DNA of 64,000 nucleotides, from positions 3,631,501 to 3,695,500 of the forward strand of contig NZ_CP067420.1 in NCBI RefSeq assembly GCF_016653635.2, read 5' to 3'. Position 1 is the stretch's first letter. Every line of letters starts with the position of its first letter. Source of the DNA: Skermanella sp. TT6. Lineage in GTDB: Bacteria > Pseudomonadota > Alphaproteobacteria > Azospirillales > Azospirillaceae. This document shows positions 8,422-16,824 of the stretch, in pieces. The translations under genes were made by a program, and so were the position numbers. The notes beneath the pieces are model-generated. The model did not search any database and was not told the origin of the DNA. It saw only the letters and a list, made by a program, of their open reading frames with translations.

Positions 8422-8571
8422 TCATAACGATTCATCGCGATGGTTTCGCTTGGGCCTTTTGCCGTCCTCCTCCGATGCCCGGCTCACGGATCTGATCTGG
8501 TAGATCGCCCAGCCGAGGACGCCGCCGAAGACCAGAAGCATCTCCACCAGGGCGAACCATCCCGAGGACAC
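8422..8571 (-). CDS. Small membrane protein, 49 aa, directly downstream of crtB
   Basis: This gene begins with GTG at 8571, only 6 bp after the crtB stop. The product opens with a hydrophobic helix (about residues 5-25, WFALVEMLLVFGGVLGWAI) and continues with a charged tail rich in Arg, Lys and Glu. The tight spacing suggests translational coupling to crtB. I do not recognise a characterised family. A carotenoid or photosynthetic-membrane role is inferred from position only. Confidence 0.62.
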   Translation of the reverse strand: MSSGWFALVEMLLVFGGVLGWAIYQIRSVSRASEEDGKRPKRNHRDESL

Positions 8572-8577
8572 CGCCGG

Positions 8578-9627
8578 TCAGCCCTGGCGCTTCAGCGCCA
8601 CGCGCTGGCCGCGTTCCAGCCGCTCGAACAGCAGGAGCAGCCACACCACCGGATCGTCCCGGACCTCCTCGCGCGCCACCGTGGCGGCCACGGCCTCGAC
8701 CAGGAAGCGGGACTCCTCGACGCTCCGGAGTCCGCCGCCTTCTCCGGTGCCGGCCAGCGCGGCGGCCGAGGCCCGGGCCAGCAGCAGCGCCTTGCGGCGG
8801 GCAGGAACCACGGCCCGCCGCGACACCGAGTCCCCGCCGGCCCGCTCCACCTCGCGGCCGATCTCGGCATAGAGGTGGCGGGCCGCCTGGATGCCGGGGC
8901 GGCAGGCGGGCGGCAGGCAGGCGATGCCGGAATCCGCGTGGCGGTAGAATTCGTCGGCCGCGGCCAGCAGGCGGCGGACCACGTCGCCCAGCGCCGGGCT
9001 GAACGCCGGATCGGCCAGCCAACCGTCGGGGTCGATGCCCGCCTCCCGCAGCCACTCCAGCGGCAGGTAGAGGCGGCCGGCCCGCGCGTCCTCGCCGACG
9101 TCGCGGGCGATGTTGGAAAGCTGCATCGCCATGCCCAGGTCGCAGGCGCGCGCCACCACGTCGCCGTCGCGCACGCCCATCAGCACGGCCATCATGGCGC
9201 CGACGGTCCCGGCGACCCGGGCGGCATAGGCGTTCAGCTCCCCGAGATCGGCATAGCGCCGGCCGGCCAGATCCCATTCGAACCCTTCGAACAGCGCTTC
9301 CGGCAGGGCGCGGGGTATGGCGAAGCGGTCCACCACGTCGGCGAAGGCCCTGTCCACCGCATGGTCCAGCGGGCGTCCCGCATAGGCCCGGTCCAGCCGC
9401 CGGCGCATCCGCTCCAGGGCGGCGTCGCCGTCCCCGGCGAGGTCGGCCGCGTCATCGGCGAGCCGGCAGAAGGCGTAGAGCGCGGAGGCCGGCTGCCGCA
9501 CCCGGGACGGCAGCAGGAGCGAGGCGGCGTGGAAGGTCCGCGACGCGTTCCTCAGCATCCCGCGGCAGGCCGCGAAATCCTCCGCCGTGGCCGGCCGGCC
9601 CCTGGGACTAGGCCAGGACTGCCGCAT
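8578..9627 (-). CDS. crtB: Phytoene synthase CrtB
   Basis: CrtB joins two geranylgeranyl diphosphates into phytoene, the first committed carotenoid step. The 349-residue product has the two aspartate-rich motifs of squalene/phytoene synthases: YAFCRLADDAADL near residue 55 and LSNIARDVGEDARAGRLYLP in the middle. The ATG at 9627 overlaps the end of crtI by 20 bp, so the two are translationally coupled as in other crtIB pairs. Two tiny membrane-protein genes follow. Confidence 0.94.
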   Translation of the reverse strand: MRQSWPSPRGRPATAEDFAACRGMLRNASRTFHAASLLLPSRVRQPASALYAFCRLADDAADLAGDGDAALERMRRRLDRAYAGRPLDHAVDRAFADVVDRFAIPRALPEALFEGFEWDLAGRRYADLGELNAYAARVAGTVGAMMAVLMGVRDGDVVARACDLGMAMQLSNIARDVGEDARAGRLYLPLEWLREAGIDPDGWLADPAFSPALGDVVRRLLAAADEFYRHADSGIACLPPACRPGIQAARHLYAEIGREVERAGGDSVSRRAVVPARRKALLLARASAAALAGTGEGGGLRSVEESRFLVEAVAATVAREEVRDDPVVWLLLLFERLERGQRVALKRQG

Positions 9628-11119
9628 GCGGCACCACCTTGTCCAGGATCCTTGCCGACGACAGCACGCCCGGCAGCCCCGCGCCGGGATGGGTCCCGGC
9701 CCCGACCAGGTACAGCCGCTCGATTTCCTCGCTCCTGTTGTGCGGGCGGAACCAGGCGCTCTGGGTCAGCACCGGCTCCAGCCCGAAGGCGGCGCCGCGC
9801 ATCGAGAGCAGGCGGTCCTGGAAATCCTGGGGCGTCAGCATGCGGGACGTGACGATATGGTTCCCGAGGCCGGGCAGCAGGGTCTCGCCCAACCGCCGCT
9901 CGATCGCCCGGCGGTAGGTTTCCGCCGTCTCGTCCCAGCGGGTGCCGCTGTCCAGGTGGGGAACGGGGGACAGCACGTAGAAGGCGTCGCAGCCGTCGGG
10001 GGCGAGCGACGGGTCGGTCGCGGTCGGCCGGTGCAGGTAGAGGCTGAAGTCGGGCGCCAGCACCTTCCGCCGGAATATGTCGTCCAGCAGCTCGCGGTAG
10101 CGCGGGCCGAGCAGGATCGTATGGTGGGCGACATCCTCGTAGCGGCGGCGGGTGCCGAAATACCAGACGAACAGGCTCATGGAATAGCGGGCGCGGTCGA
10201 TCCGCCGGTCGGTCCAGCGCCGACGGGCTTCCGGCTCGATCAGGTGGCGGTAGGTCCAGGCGCTGTCGGCGTTGGACACGACGATGTCGGCGGCGATCTC
10301 CTGCCCCGAGTCCAGCCGAACGCCGGTGGCCCGCCCGTCCCGCACGGTGATCCGGGCGACCTCCGCGTTGCAGCGGACCGCGCCGCCCTGCCCCTCGATC
10401 AGGCCGACCAGCCCGCGAACCAGCCGTCCCGTACCGCCCATGGCGAAGTGGACGCCCCAGCGCCGTTCCAGGAAGGCGATCAGGCTGTAGATGGAAGTGG
10501 TGGCGAAAGGATTGCCGCCGACCAGCAGCGGATGGAAGCTCAGCACGGTGCGGAGCCTGGGATCGCGCACGTGCCGGCAGACCAGGTCGTGGACCGAGCG
10601 GTGCCCCGCCAGCCGGACCAGATCGGGAAGCACCCGCGCCATGTCCGTCCAGCTGCTGAACGGCACGTCGCCCAACCGCTCGAAGCCGATCCTGAAGCGC
10701 GCCTCGCTGGCCTTCAGGAAACTTTCATAGCCCGCGACATCGGCGGGCGAGAATTTCGCGACCTCCGCCCGCATCGCCGCGTCGTCGCCCGAATACTCGA
10801 ACACCGCGCCGTCGTCGAACCGGATCCGGTAGAACGGCGAGATCGCCCGCAGCTCCACGTCGTCGGCCAGCCGCTTGCCGCAGAGCTGCCACAGCTCTTC
10901 CAGCAGGAACGGCGCCGTGACGATGGTGGGACCGGCGTCGAAGGTGAACCCGTCCTGGCGGTAGACGTAAGCCCGCCCGCCCGGCGCGTCGAGCCGTTCC
11001 AGGACCGTCACCCTGTAGCCCCGGGCACCCAGCCGGACCGCGGCGGCCAACCCGCCGAAACCGCTGCCGATGACGACGGCGTGGGGTGGAACAGGAATGT
11101 CGCGTGTCATCTTGTTCAT
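9608..11119 (-). CDS. crtI: Phytoene desaturase CrtI
   Basis: CrtI is the FAD-dependent desaturase that converts phytoene to neurosporene or lycopene. The 503-residue product has the N-terminal FAD motif AVVIGSGFGGLAAAVRLG, then LERLDAPGGRAYVYRQDGF, and the C-terminal signature LVGAGTHPGAGLPGVLSSA. I chose the ATG at 11119 (MNKMTRDIP); the frame continues upstream to 11272 but that part has no family resemblance. A one-mismatch PpsR-type palindrome lies 9 bp upstream. It is the first gene of crtI-crtB plus the two small genes. Confidence 0.94.
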   Translation of the reverse strand: MNKMTRDIPVPPHAVVIGSGFGGLAAAVRLGARGYRVTVLERLDAPGGRAYVYRQDGFTFDAGPTIVTAPFLLEELWQLCGKRLADDVELRAISPFYRIRFDDGAVFEYSGDDAAMRAEVAKFSPADVAGYESFLKASEARFRIGFERLGDVPFSSWTDMARVLPDLVRLAGHRSVHDLVCRHVRDPRLRTVLSFHPLLVGGNPFATTSIYSLIAFLERRWGVHFAMGGTGRLVRGLVGLIEGQGGAVRCNAEVARITVRDGRATGVRLDSGQEIAADIVVSNADSAWTYRHLIEPEARRRWTDRRIDRARYSMSLFVWYFGTRRRYEDVAHHTILLGPRYRELLDDIFRRKVLAPDFSLYLHRPTATDPSLAPDGCDAFYVLSPVPHLDSGTRWDETAETYRRAIERRLGETLLPGLGNHIVTSRMLTPQDFQDRLLSMRGAAFGLEPVLTQSAWFRPHNRSEEIERLYLVGAGTHPGAGLPGVLSSARILDKVVPHAAVLA

Positions 11120-11128
11120 ACGCCGAAG

Positions 11129-11146
11129 CGTAACACGAAGTTGACA
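11129..11146. promoter_or_regulatory. Partial PpsR/CrtJ-type palindrome upstream of crtI
   Basis: CGT-N12-ACA at 11129-11146 matches five of the six fixed bases of TGT-N12-ACA (on the minus strand TGT-N12-ACG). It is 9 bp from the crtI start codon. Given the exact sites at the other promoters of this cluster it is a plausible weaker operator. Confidence 0.45.
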
Positions 11147-11249
11147 CTCTGGATAGGGCTCAGGTTCGGTCACGGATGATTGGCGCACGAGCCTGCGGCT
11201 CGGCGCCAACCTGACGATGCCGGTCATCCTCCACCGGCTAACAACTCGG

Positions 11250-12593
11250 TCATCCCTGCCTGTCTGCGCCATTGCCGCTCGGAGGCGCCTGGGCAGCGGG
11301 GGTTCGGTTCGAAGGGGTTACGCGCCAGATCGTGTTCGAGAGGTCGTCTGCGACGATCAGGGCGCCCTCCGGATCGACCGTGACGCCGACGGGCCGACCA
11401 TAGGTCTTGCCGTCCTCGCCCAAGAACCCGGTCACGAACTCTGTCGGAGGACCGGCTGGGCGGCCGTCGCGGAACGGTACGAAGATCACCTTGTATCCAC
11501 TGGGAACGCTTCGGTTCCAACTGCCATGTTCCCCGACAAACACCCCGTCGGTAAACTGGTCGCCCATCGCGGGAGTGGAGAAGGCCACGCCGAGCGCGGC
11601 GACATGCGATCCCAGGCTATAATCGGGCCGGATCGCCGAGGCGACCTTCTCGGGATCCTGCGGCCGGACGCGCGGATCCAGGTTCTGGCCCCAATAGCTG
11701 TAGGGCCAGCCGTAGAAGCCGTCTTCGCGAACCGACGTGAGGTAATCGGGAACAAGGTTCGGGCCAAGCTCGTCGCGTTCGTTCACCACCGCCCATAGCT
11801 CGCCCGATCCCGGCTGGATGGCGAGGGCGGTAGGATTGCGGAGGCCGGTGGCGTAGGGCTTGTGCGCTCCCGTCTGGGCATCCACTTGCCACACCATCGC
11901 GCGGTCAACCTCCGCAGCCATCCCACGTTCCGTGATGTTGCTGTTGGAGCCGATGCCGACGTAGAGGAAGCGTCCGTCAGGACTGGCGGTCAGCGCCTTC
12001 GTCCAGTGATGATTGATTTCGGATGGCAGGTCGGTGACCTTGTCCGGCGGTCCGTCGGCTCGGGTCTGCCCCTCACGGTAGGAGAACCGCACGAGGGCAT
12101 CCTGATTGGCAACGTAAAGCTGATCGTTGACCAGCGCGAGGCCGTAGGGCGCGTTCAGATTGTCGGCAAAGACGGTGCGTTCTTCGTAGACGCCGTCGCC
12201 GTCGCCGTCCCGCAGCAAGGTCAAGCGATTGCCGCTCTCGACCGAAGTCGTTCCCCTGGCCTTGATGACGCCCGCGATGATGTCCTTCGGCCGGAGCGCC
12301 GGCGCCGAGCCGCCCCTCCCTTCGGCAACGAGGATATCGCCGTTGGGCAGGACGAGGGTCTGGCGCGGAATGCCGAGGTCGGTGGCGATGGGTGTGATGG
12401 TATAGCCTTCCGGCACGGCCGGTCGCCGATCGCCCCACTGTGCAGGATCGGCGATTTTCATGCTGGGAAGCAGCCCGCGTTGTTGCTCGGGGAGCTGCGG
12501 ATTGGAGCCGTACTCCGGCGGGGCCGGATCGCCGTCGCAGGCGGTCAGCAGGGCCACGAGCGCCGTCGCGGCCAACAAGCTGGAATATCTCAT
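11250..12593 (-). CDS. PQQ-dependent sugar/sorbosone dehydrogenase-like lipoprotein
   Basis: The 447-residue product begins with a lipoprotein signal (lipobox LLTAC at about residue 19). It then has a six-bladed beta-propeller of the glucose/sorbosone dehydrogenase type, with repeated motifs such as LPNGDILVAEGRGG, APYGLALVNDQLYVANQDAL, TGLRNPTALAIQPG and GFYGWPYSYWGQN. It would be membrane-anchored in the periplasm and oxidise a sugar or aldose through PQQ. The substrate cannot be read from sequence, and relatives with no proven activity exist. It overlaps the DUF2231 gene by 4 bp, so the two form one operon. Neither has an obvious link to photosynthesis. Confidence 0.82.
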   Translation of the reverse strand: MRYSSLLAATALVALLTACDGDPAPPEYGSNPQLPEQQRGLLPSMKIADPAQWGDRRPAVPEGYTITPIATDLGIPRQTLVLPNGDILVAEGRGGSAPALRPKDIIAGVIKARGTTSVESGNRLTLLRDGDGDGVYEERTVFADNLNAPYGLALVNDQLYVANQDALVRFSYREGQTRADGPPDKVTDLPSEINHHWTKALTASPDGRFLYVGIGSNSNITERGMAAEVDRAMVWQVDAQTGAHKPYATGLRNPTALAIQPGSGELWAVVNERDELGPNLVPDYLTSVREDGFYGWPYSYWGQNLDPRVRPQDPEKVASAIRPDYSLGSHVAALGVAFSTPAMGDQFTDGVFVGEHGSWNRSVPSGYKVIFVPFRDGRPAGPPTEFVTGFLGEDGKTYGRPVGVTVDPEGALIVADDLSNTIWRVTPSNRTPAAQAPPSGNGADRQG

Positions 12594-13018
12594 TTCATCC
12601 CTCCCACGCGAAGGCTGGAGAAGCCAAGCCACGTCGCCAGAATGGCGAGCACGGTAACGATCGCCGAAAGGACGAGCCCTTCCGGCATCGTTGCCCAAGC
12701 GTCGCGCGCATGGACGAACGAGTTGATGAGGCCGAGACCGAAAGCGGCAAGCAGCAGGAGAAAGTAGATGAGAGGCCGCCCTCGGCGCCGGTCTGCGCGG
12801 ATCAGATCGATGAAAGCCCAGAGGAGCGCGAAGCCGGTGAAGGCCACGCCCCCCGCGATCAGCCAGGAGGCGAAGTTGCTCCACTGGATCTGGTAAGTCG
12901 AGGTGTAGGCAATGTCGCTGAGCAGGCCACCCAGGAACAGCGGGATAGTGGCGGCGAGCAGCACCGCATGAAAGGGCTGAATCGCCCTTCCCGGTCTTTC
13001 ATCGTAAGCAACAGCCAC
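12590..13018 (-). CDS. DUF2231-family integral membrane protein
   Basis: The 142-residue product has four predicted membrane helices (near residues 17-38, 47-68, 82-100 and 113-133) and starts at a GTG with AAGGAG 8 nt upstream. It resembles DUF2231 membrane proteins, which often accompany sorbosone-dehydrogenase-like proteins and may carry haem or electrons; that role is inference. Its stop overlaps the start of the downstream lipoprotein gene, which implies the two proteins work together at the inner membrane. Confidence 0.75.
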   Translation of the reverse strand: MAVAYDERPGRAIQPFHAVLLAATIPLFLGGLLSDIAYTSTYQIQWSNFASWLIAGGVAFTGFALLWAFIDLIRADRRRGRPLIYFLLLLAAFGLGLINSFVHARDAWATMPEGLVLSAIVTVLAILATWLGFSSLRVGGMK

Positions 13019-13182
13019 AGCGTCTTCTCCTTGCCCGACCAGGCTATGCGCCGATGCACCGAGCGAGATGCATCAGGGAAAGCCCGAATACGAGGCCAAC
13101 AGAACCAGCGCCCGAAACACCTGCCGAACGTAGTGAAAAAACCAGAACGCACGAACCTTGGTTCCGGGGAGCCATCTGGCTT

Positions 13183-13215
13183 CGGCGTCGGCCTTCGGCC
13201 GAAGCCGACCTACGG
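13183..13215. repeat. GTAGGTCGGC-type palindromic repeat (partial copy)
   Basis: This 33-nt stretch contains an internal palindrome (GGCCTTCGGCCGAAGCC) and ends GCCGACCTACGG. It is nearly identical to 47028-47059 and shares its outer end with the inverted repeat at 54594-54676. It lies between the DUF2231 gene and the MFS gene. The rest of the 13019-13237 gap holds nothing I recognise. Confidence 0.7.
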
Positions 13216-13237
13216 CACCCAGGTTCGGGCGTGAAAT

Positions 13238-14428
13238 TCAGGGCGGGCTCGGTTGGATGCGCTTCAGCCGCGCGCCGAACCACAGCGCCGCGGCGAGCGG
13301 CGGCGCGGCGGCGGCCAGGAACATGGCCAGGGGACCCTGAGCGGCTGCCAGCAGCCCCGCCAGCGCCGGACCCAGCACGCTGCCGGCCGCCATGCAGAGC
13401 AGCGCCGCCGTGAAGCCGAAGGTGCTGCGCCCTGGAAACAGCCGCACGCTCCAGAACGAGAACACCGCGCTCACCATCATGATCGATGCGCCGTGCAGCC
13501 CCGAGGCTGCGATCACCGCGATCCACATGGTCGGCGCGACCGCGATCAGGATGAGCGACAGCGCCGCTGCGGCGAAGATCAGGCAAAGCAGCGGCGCAAG
13601 CCCGATCCGGGCTTCGATCCGCCCGGTCGCGAGGCCGAGCACGCCGAACACCCCGTAGGCGAGAAAGATCACGACCGAGGCGACCTCGTCCGGAAGACCG
13701 GGCAGGCCGCCGGCCGCCACGACCCGGTCCGCCGCGAAGGACAGGAAGATCGCGTTCGTCATCCCGAAGCAGAGCGCCGCGCCGTACAGGGGAACGGCAG
13801 CGCGCCGGATGAGGTCGCCCGCCGCCATGCCGGGGGAACGCTCCGGGGCCGGCTTCCGGGCAGGCGGCAGCCCGACCCGCGCGATCGCCGCAAGGGCGAG
13901 CCCGCTGAGCGCGAAGCCGACCCAGGCTCCCCGCCAGTCCAGGGCCCCTTCCGTCACGGCGAGCGCGAGCCCGGCGGCGGCCGCGACCCCGAAGGTGGTT
14001 CCGGTCGAGACCACGGAAAGCGCGGTGGCGCGCACCTCGCTGGGGACCACGCGCTCGGCCGCGTCGTTGAACGGCGCCCAGCAGAGGCCCGCGCTGGTTC
14101 CGGCGAGGGCGATGCCCAGGGCCAGGATGCCGGAGGTCCCGGCCATCGCCACCGTCGCGAAACCGATGGACGCCGCCACGGCGCCCGTGGTGACCGCGAC
14201 GCGCTCGCCAAATCGCCGGCCGATCCAGGCGCTTGCCGGAAGCGCCGCAAGGAAGGCCAGGAACCCCGCGCTGGCGATCATTCCGGCCATGGACGTGGAA
14301 AGCGCGAACTCTTCCCGGAAGGCAGGCAGGAAAAGGCCGAACCCCATGCGGGCCGGACCGAAGGCTACGGCCGTGGCGATCAAACCGGCGGTCGTCAGCC
14401 GGACGGTCGGTGTCAACAGGGTCCTCAT
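13238..14428 (-). CDS. MFS transporter
   Basis: The 396-residue product has about twelve hydrophobic helices and an N-terminal half of the typical major facilitator pattern (ATAVAFGPARMGFGLFLPAF, then AWIGRRFGERVAV). It would be an inner-membrane secondary transporter; the substrate is not evident. The ATG at 14428 has GGAGGACGG 6-9 nt upstream, while the open frame to 14707 is not family-like. It stands alone on the minus strand, with no sign of PpsR control, inside the photosynthesis cluster. Confidence 0.85.
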   Translation of the reverse strand: MRTLLTPTVRLTTAGLIATAVAFGPARMGFGLFLPAFREEFALSTSMAGMIASAGFLAFLAALPASAWIGRRFGERVAVTTGAVAASIGFATVAMAGTSGILALGIALAGTSAGLCWAPFNDAAERVVPSEVRATALSVVSTGTTFGVAAAAGLALAVTEGALDWRGAWVGFALSGLALAAIARVGLPPARKPAPERSPGMAAGDLIRRAAVPLYGAALCFGMTNAIFLSFAADRVVAAGGLPGLPDEVASVVIFLAYGVFGVLGLATGRIEARIGLAPLLCLIFAAAALSLILIAVAPTMWIAVIAASGLHGASIMMVSAVFSFWSVRLFPGRSTFGFTAALLCMAAGSVLGPALAGLLAAAQGPLAMFLAAAAPPLAAALWFGARLKRIQPSPP

Positions 14429-14616
14429 GCGTTGCCGTCCTCCAGGGCTCCCGTCCCCCTCGCCACCCTGCGAGGACGGGGAGAAGACACGCGCTCCGCG
14501 CATGTTCTCCTTCCATGGCGATCGTGCATCGAGCGGAATCGTTTCAGCCCGGCACCGGCAATTTTCGCTGGATCTGTAGAATGCCCTTCGATCCGGAGGG
14601 CCGTGGAAGGGCGCCG

Positions 14617-14838
14617 CTACCGCGCCGCTGTCCTGCCCAGGACTTCGTAGACCACCGTCACGCCGTCGATGGCGTCGGGAAGCGATGCCTTCGGCACCGG
14701 CTCGCACAGGTTGACCTTCACGGCATAGGAGTCGCCGACCTTGGTGATGCCGACGCCGGTCACGGTCCCGCAGCGGCGGGCGGCTTCGCCCGCCTTCGGT
14801 TTCACCCGTCTGGCCTGGTCTATCGACACGTTCGACAT
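14617..14838 (-). CDS. 73-aa protein resembling the N-terminal domain of the adjacent peptidase
   Basis: No enzyme motif is visible. Residues 24-71 (GTVTGVGITKV, then YAVKVNLCEP, LPDAIDGV and VYEVLGR) look like the glycine/valine-rich N-terminal module found in front of some trypsin-like peptidases. The neighbouring peptidase has a similar pattern at its own residues 60-115 (GVALGIARG, YRLAVRLQ, VDIRYVGRI). The gene starts 9 bp after the peptidase stop on the same strand, so the two are probably co-expressed. A pro-domain, inhibitor or folding helper are possible roles; all are inference. Confidence 0.6.
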   Translation of the reverse strand: MSNVSIDQARRVKPKAGEAARRCGTVTGVGITKVGDSYAVKVNLCEPVPKASLPDAIDGVTVVYEVLGRTAAR

Positions 14839-14847
14839 GGTCTCAAT

Positions 14848-15939
14848 TTAAGCAATAAGCTGTTCGACTGCCAGTTCCAAATTCAGACTTTCCATGACAA
14901 GGGTTAAATCATTGGCGTTGGTCACGCCCTTGCCGTTGCTTCCGCCATGGTCGCTGCCGGCGAACAGCAGCGCGCAGGCGTCGCCGTCGCGGTCGAGGAT
15001 CAGGGCGCCGCTGTCGCCGCCGCTGCTGAACGCGCCGTCGCCCGCTCCCTCGATCTCGATCTGCCGGTCGAAGGTGATCTGCCCCTTGTCATAATCGACC
15101 ACCACGTCGTCCAGCTCGATGGCGGTCACCACGCCGCGGGTCAGCCCGGTGGTCCGCCCGATCTTCACGACCTCGTCGCCCGGCTCCACCGACCGGCTTC
15201 GCAACCCGCGCAGCAGGCCGAAGCCGGTCACCGAACGGGGATCGAAGGGGACGCCTTCGGCCATCGCGGCGACCGCGGCGTCCACCAGGTTGGAACCCTC
15301 GGTCTTCATCGGGACGGTGCCGGCCAAGGTGCCGATCCGGTCCTTGAACCGCCGCCCGCCGTCGAACCGCCCGGGCTGGAGCACGGCGTCGCCCGCCTTG
15401 GCCAGGTCCTCGTTCGCCAGCACATGGTTGTTGCTCAGCAGGACGGTCCGCCCGGTCTCCCGATGCCTGAAGAATCCGCCCAGGCTGCCGGCGGTGACGG
15501 CATGGTGGCCGACCGAGCAGCCGATCAGCAGCGGTCTCTGGCGCAGGCGGAACCAGGGCGGCATCGGGCCATGGACGGCGGAATCGGCCGTGGTCCGCTT
15601 GGCGATGCGCCCGACATAGCGGATATCCACCTCGCTGTGCGCCGCGGATTCGAGCCGGCGCCGCAGGTCGCCGTCATCCTCGAAGGTGCGGCGCTGGAGA
15701 CGGACCGCGAGACGGTACTGGTCCGGGCCGGGTCCCCGGGCGATGCCGAGGGCGACACCCCTCTCCGGCTTCACCGCCCGCCGGATCGGGCCGGCGGCCA
15801 GCCCGAAACTGCGCGCCTCCCGCGCCTCCCTCAGCAGCGGACCCAGGATGTCCGCGGAAACCTCGGCCTTCAACGCCCTTACCGAACTCAACTCCAATCC
15901 ATCACCCCATCTTCGTCCATCGCCGTCATCCGTGGCCAA
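14848..15939 (-). CDS. Trypsin-like serine peptidase, cytoplasmic type
   Basis: The 363-residue product carries a chymotrypsin-fold triad: His in LLSNNHVLANED (about residue 170), Asp in SNLVDAAVAAM (about 217) and Ser in SGGDSGALILD (about 310). No signal peptide is visible. An N-terminal module (about residues 60-115) resembles the separate 73-residue protein encoded next. The TTG at 15939 overlaps the upstream hydrolase stop, but the first 14 codons lie in a dispersed repeat (15919-15939 is shared with 38347-38367); a TTG at 15897 behind GGGGTGA is an alternative start. The substrate is unknown; its place after bchO and a hydrolase suggests the same transcript. Confidence 0.75.
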   Translation of the reverse strand: MATDDGDGRRWGDGLELSSVRALKAEVSADILGPLLREAREARSFGLAAGPIRRAVKPERGVALGIARGPGPDQYRLAVRLQRRTFEDDGDLRRRLESAAHSEVDIRYVGRIAKRTTADSAVHGPMPPWFRLRQRPLLIGCSVGHHAVTAGSLGGFFRHRETGRTVLLSNNHVLANEDLAKAGDAVLQPGRFDGGRRFKDRIGTLAGTVPMKTEGSNLVDAAVAAMAEGVPFDPRSVTGFGLLRGLRSRSVEPGDEVVKIGRTTGLTRGVVTAIELDDVVVDYDKGQITFDRQIEIEGAGDGAFSSGGDSGALILDRDGDACALLFAGSDHGGSNGKGVTNANDLTLVMESLNLELAVEQLIA

Positions 15940-16822
15940 GAAAGTCCAGGTAAGCGGACAGGAACTCGTCCGGCCGCTCGAAATGGACCAGCGCCCCGGC
16001 GTCGAACGGCTGGGGCCGCCAGTTCGGCTTGTCCTTCAGCCAATCCACGCCGCTGAAATCCTTGAAGTCCCCGCGCGTGCCGTGGGGCATCCAGACCGGC
16101 ACCGACAGCCGAGCATAGAGGTCACGCACGTCGCGGCTGAACAGCCGGCCCGACAGGAAGGCGAAGGGCGCGAAGCGGGCGCCGGGCTGGTGCGCGGTGA
16201 GGTAGTCGTAATCGACCATGCCGTCGTCGATGTCCTTGGAACCCCAGGTCCGCTCCAGGAAGTACCGGATGCTCCGCCGGCTGACCAGCAGGTCGTAGAG
16301 CTTCGGCCCCCACAGCGGGAAGCTGACGAACCGGTAGACCCCCGGCACCTCGCGCGAGGCCTTCGTCCGGACCCCGCCATGAGCCTTGGTGGATCCCTTG
16401 CTGAAGCCGGTCGGCGTGACGAAGGCGAGCGTGCGGACGCGCTCCGGCCGCTCCACGGCGGCGCGGGCCAGGAACTCGGACGAGAGCGACAGCGCCAGCG
16501 CGTCGATCGGTCCGGGTCCCGCGTCCTCCGCGATCACGTCCAGCATGTCGTGGACCGCGTCGGTGAACAGCCGGATGTCGTAGTAGCGGTCCGACCGGTC
16601 GGAATGCCCGTAGCCCGGCAGGTCCACGGCATAGACGCGGCGATGCGCAGCCATGCGCTCGTAGACCGGCTTCACCTCGTAGGCGGAGGCCGCGGCGTTG
16701 ATGCTGTGGACCAGCAGCAGCGGCGGACCATCTCCAGCCACATAGTAGGCCAGACGCCCCGCGCGCCGGCTGGTCTCCCGCAGGTCGCCGCCGAGCGCGG
16801 GAGGAAGGATTGGGGCGCGCAT
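15926..16822 (-). CDS. Alpha/beta hydrolase, second one beside bchO
   Basis: The 298-residue product has the alpha/beta-hydrolase layout: LLLVHSINAAASAYE (oxyanion region), VYAVDLPGYGHSDRSDRYYD, and a nucleophile elbow ALSLSSEFLARAA in place of the usual GxSxG. The ATG at 16822 follows the bchO stop by 2 bp, so it is surely in the same operon. It is not BchO itself, which is the next gene upstream. Substrate is unknown; action on a chlorophyll precursor, an ester side product or a lipid is speculation from position. Confidence 0.75.
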   Translation of the reverse strand: MRAPILPPALGGDLRETSRRAGRLAYYVAGDGPPLLLVHSINAAASAYEVKPVYERMAAHRRVYAVDLPGYGHSDRSDRYYDIRLFTDAVHDMLDVIAEDAGPGPIDALALSLSSEFLARAAVERPERVRTLAFVTPTGFSKGSTKAHGGVRTKASREVPGVYRFVSFPLWGPKLYDLLVSRRSIRYFLERTWGSKDIDDGMVDYDYLTAHQPGARFAPFAFLSGRLFSRDVRDLYARLSVPVWMPHGTRGDFKDFSGVDWLKDKPNWRPQPFDAGALVHFERPDEFLSAYLDFLGHG

Positions 16823-16824
16823 CG

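Noticed and set aside
15926-16822. Calling this hydrolase BchO
   Set aside because: The next gene upstream (16825-17796) has the diagnostic BchO N-terminus and GHSAG elbow and overlaps bchD; this one differs in both respects.
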